Origin: Pseudacidovorax sp. NFM-22 | GTDB taxonomy: Bacteria; Pseudomonadota; Gammaproteobacteria; Burkholderiales; Burkholderiaceae_C | Direction of reading: 5' to 3' | Length of the DNA stretch: 64,000 bases | Assembly (NCBI RefSeq): GCF_021401245.1 | Contig: NZ_JACBFY010000002.1 | Coordinates: 868,001 to 932,000, forward strand | In this document: positions 63,168 through 64,000 of the stretch, in pieces | Layout: each line of letters opens with the position of its first letter | Position numbering within the stretch: position 1 is the stretch's first letter | The notes under the pieces: model-generated | What the model saw: the letters and a program-made list of their open reading frames with translations, nothing else | The model's database searches: none | What the model was told of the DNA's origin: nothing | Program-made: the position numbers and the translations under genes

Positions 63168-64000
63168 GTGCAGGACGGCACATCCCTGCGCCGGCAGGGC
63201 GCGGGGCGCTGGCGCGGCTTGGCGGCCCTGGCCGCGGCGGCCATCGTAGCGGTGCTGGCCGGCTGCGCCTCGGCGCCGGTGCCCCCGGCCCGCACGGTGG
63301 CGCCCACCGCGCCGCCGCCCCAGCCGCCGCTGGCGCCGCTCACCGGGCCCCTCACCCATCCCAAGAGCCGCTGGGTGCCGGTGGACTGGTCCGAACTGCC
63401 CGGCGTGCAGGACGATGCGATGCACGAGGCCTGGATCGTGCTCATGGCCAACTGCCAGCGTCCCAACGCCGTGATCTCGCCGCTGTGCCAGGAACTGCGC
63501 CGGCTGTCGATCGGCACGCCCGAGGAGCAGCGCGCCTTCCTGATGGAGCGGCTGCAGCCCTACCGCGTGGAGGCGGCCGATGGCCAGTCGCAGGGCATGC
63601 TCACCAGCTACTACGAGCCCGTCTTCGAGGCGAGCCGCACGCCCTCCTCCGCCTATGCCGTGCCGCTCTACCAGACCCCGGCCGGCTGGGCGCCGCGCCG
63701 GCCCTGGTACACCCGCCAGCAGATCGACACCCTGCCCGAGGCCCAGGCCGCACTGCGCGGGCGCGAGATCGCCTGGCTGTCCGACCCGGTCGATGCACTG
63801 ATGCTGCACATCCAGGGCTCGGGCCGGCTGCAGATCACCGAGCCCGACGGCAGCCGCCGCACGGTGCGCCTGGCCTTCGCCGGCACCAACGAGCAGCCCT
63901 ACCGCAGCGTGCAGCAGTGGCTGGCCAGCCAGGGCGTCTCGCCCATCGGCCGCTGGCCAGAGGATGTGAAGGACTGGGCGCGCCAGAACCCCCAGCGCGT
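63168..64000 (+). CDS. mltA: Membrane-bound lytic murein transglycosylase A (3' end outside window)
   Basis: The frame is open to the window's end. It encodes a lipoprotein signal (GRWRGLAALAAAAIVAVLAGC) and then the MltA domain: SRWVPVDWSELPGVQDDAM, GMLTSYYEPVFEAS, YAVPLYQTP, WLSDPVDALMLHIQGSGRLQITEPDG. MltA cleaves peptidoglycan with 1,6-anhydro product formation; the SYYEP and HIQGSGR segments are family signatures. GTG at 63168 gives a normal signal peptide; an in-frame ATG at 63090 would add 26 residues and overlap the divergent small gene. At least 277 residues are present; the 3D and C-terminal catalytic Asp region lies beyond. Confidence 0.92.
   Translation, partial: MQDGTSLRRQGAGRWRGLAALAAAAIVAVLAGCASAPVPPARTVAPTAPPPQPPLAPLTGPLTHPKSRWVPVDWSELPGVQDDAMHEAWIVLMANCQRPNAVISPLCQELRRLSIGTPEEQRAFLMERLQPYRVEAADGQSQGMLTSYYEPVFEASRTPSSAYAVPLYQTPAGWAPRRPWYTRQQIDTLPEAQAALRGREIAWLSDPVDALMLHIQGSGRLQITEPDGSRRTVRLAFAGTNEQPYRSVQQWLASQGVSPIGRWPEDVKDWARQNPQR

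Overview
The window is a chromosomal segment of a high-GC Gram-negative bacterium. Gene content and order point to the Burkholderiales, most likely the Comamonadaceae: an HU protein with a Lys/Ala tail, the glnE-yhdP-nitrilase block, a MetH without its homocysteine domain behind an SAH riboswitch, DUF3717, PACE and YaeQ proteins, and GC-rich palindromic intergenic repeats. Nearly all sequence is coding. I see no rRNA, tRNA, CRISPR array, prophage or insertion sequence.

Layout. 1-5.0 kb: 3' end of lplT, a glutathione peroxidase, then a copper-type trio (DUF2946, TonB-dependent receptor, YcnI-PCuAC fusion). 5.2-10.6 kb: HU, a small exported protein, glcF, a DUF1275 membrane protein, glcE and an SMP-30 lactonase, all on the minus strand. 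10.7-13.6 kb: torF-glnK-amtB, minus strand, behind a sigma-54-type promoter. 13.8-15.3 kb: comM. 15.3-33.0 kb: a large catabolic island (below). 33.0-36.2 kb: a gtrA/gtrB-like glycosyl-transfer operon. 36.4-39.3 kb: riboswitch-controlled metH. 39.4-46.2 kb: PACE pump and LysR regulator, moaC, an M48 protease, small membrane proteins, and TerC behind a yybP-ykoY (Mn2+) riboswitch. 46.2-50.2 kb: yaeQ, purB, a GST, a candidate small RNA and a ferritin-like protein. 50.2-61.9 kb: rlpA and glnE on the minus strand; yhdP, a nitrilase and a two-component system on the plus strand. 62-64 kb: an OmpA-type lipoprotein, a 42-residue membrane protein and the 5' part of mltA.

The most interesting region is 15.3-33.0 kb. 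Eleven co-directional minus-strand genes run from a 6-hydroxynicotinate-reductase-like protein through an ApbE-like UPF0280 protein, two tandem DUF1185 proteins, a branched-chain-type ABC transporter and a Tat-exported nicotinamidase to a NicA/NicB-type molybdenum hydroxylase with three hemes. Divergent from them are a ferredoxin-NADP reductase, a TetR regulator and an enamidase-like amidohydrolase. Read together they suggest that nicotinamide or nicotinate is hydroxylated by an aerobic-type NicAB and then opened by the reductive route known from Eubacterium barkeri, not by the NicC monooxygenase route. The assignment rests on family recognition and context.

Second in interest is a possible structured small RNA at about 48.92-49.10 kb on the minus strand, whose 38-nt loop is a run of anti-Shine-Dalgarno (CCUCC) repeats.
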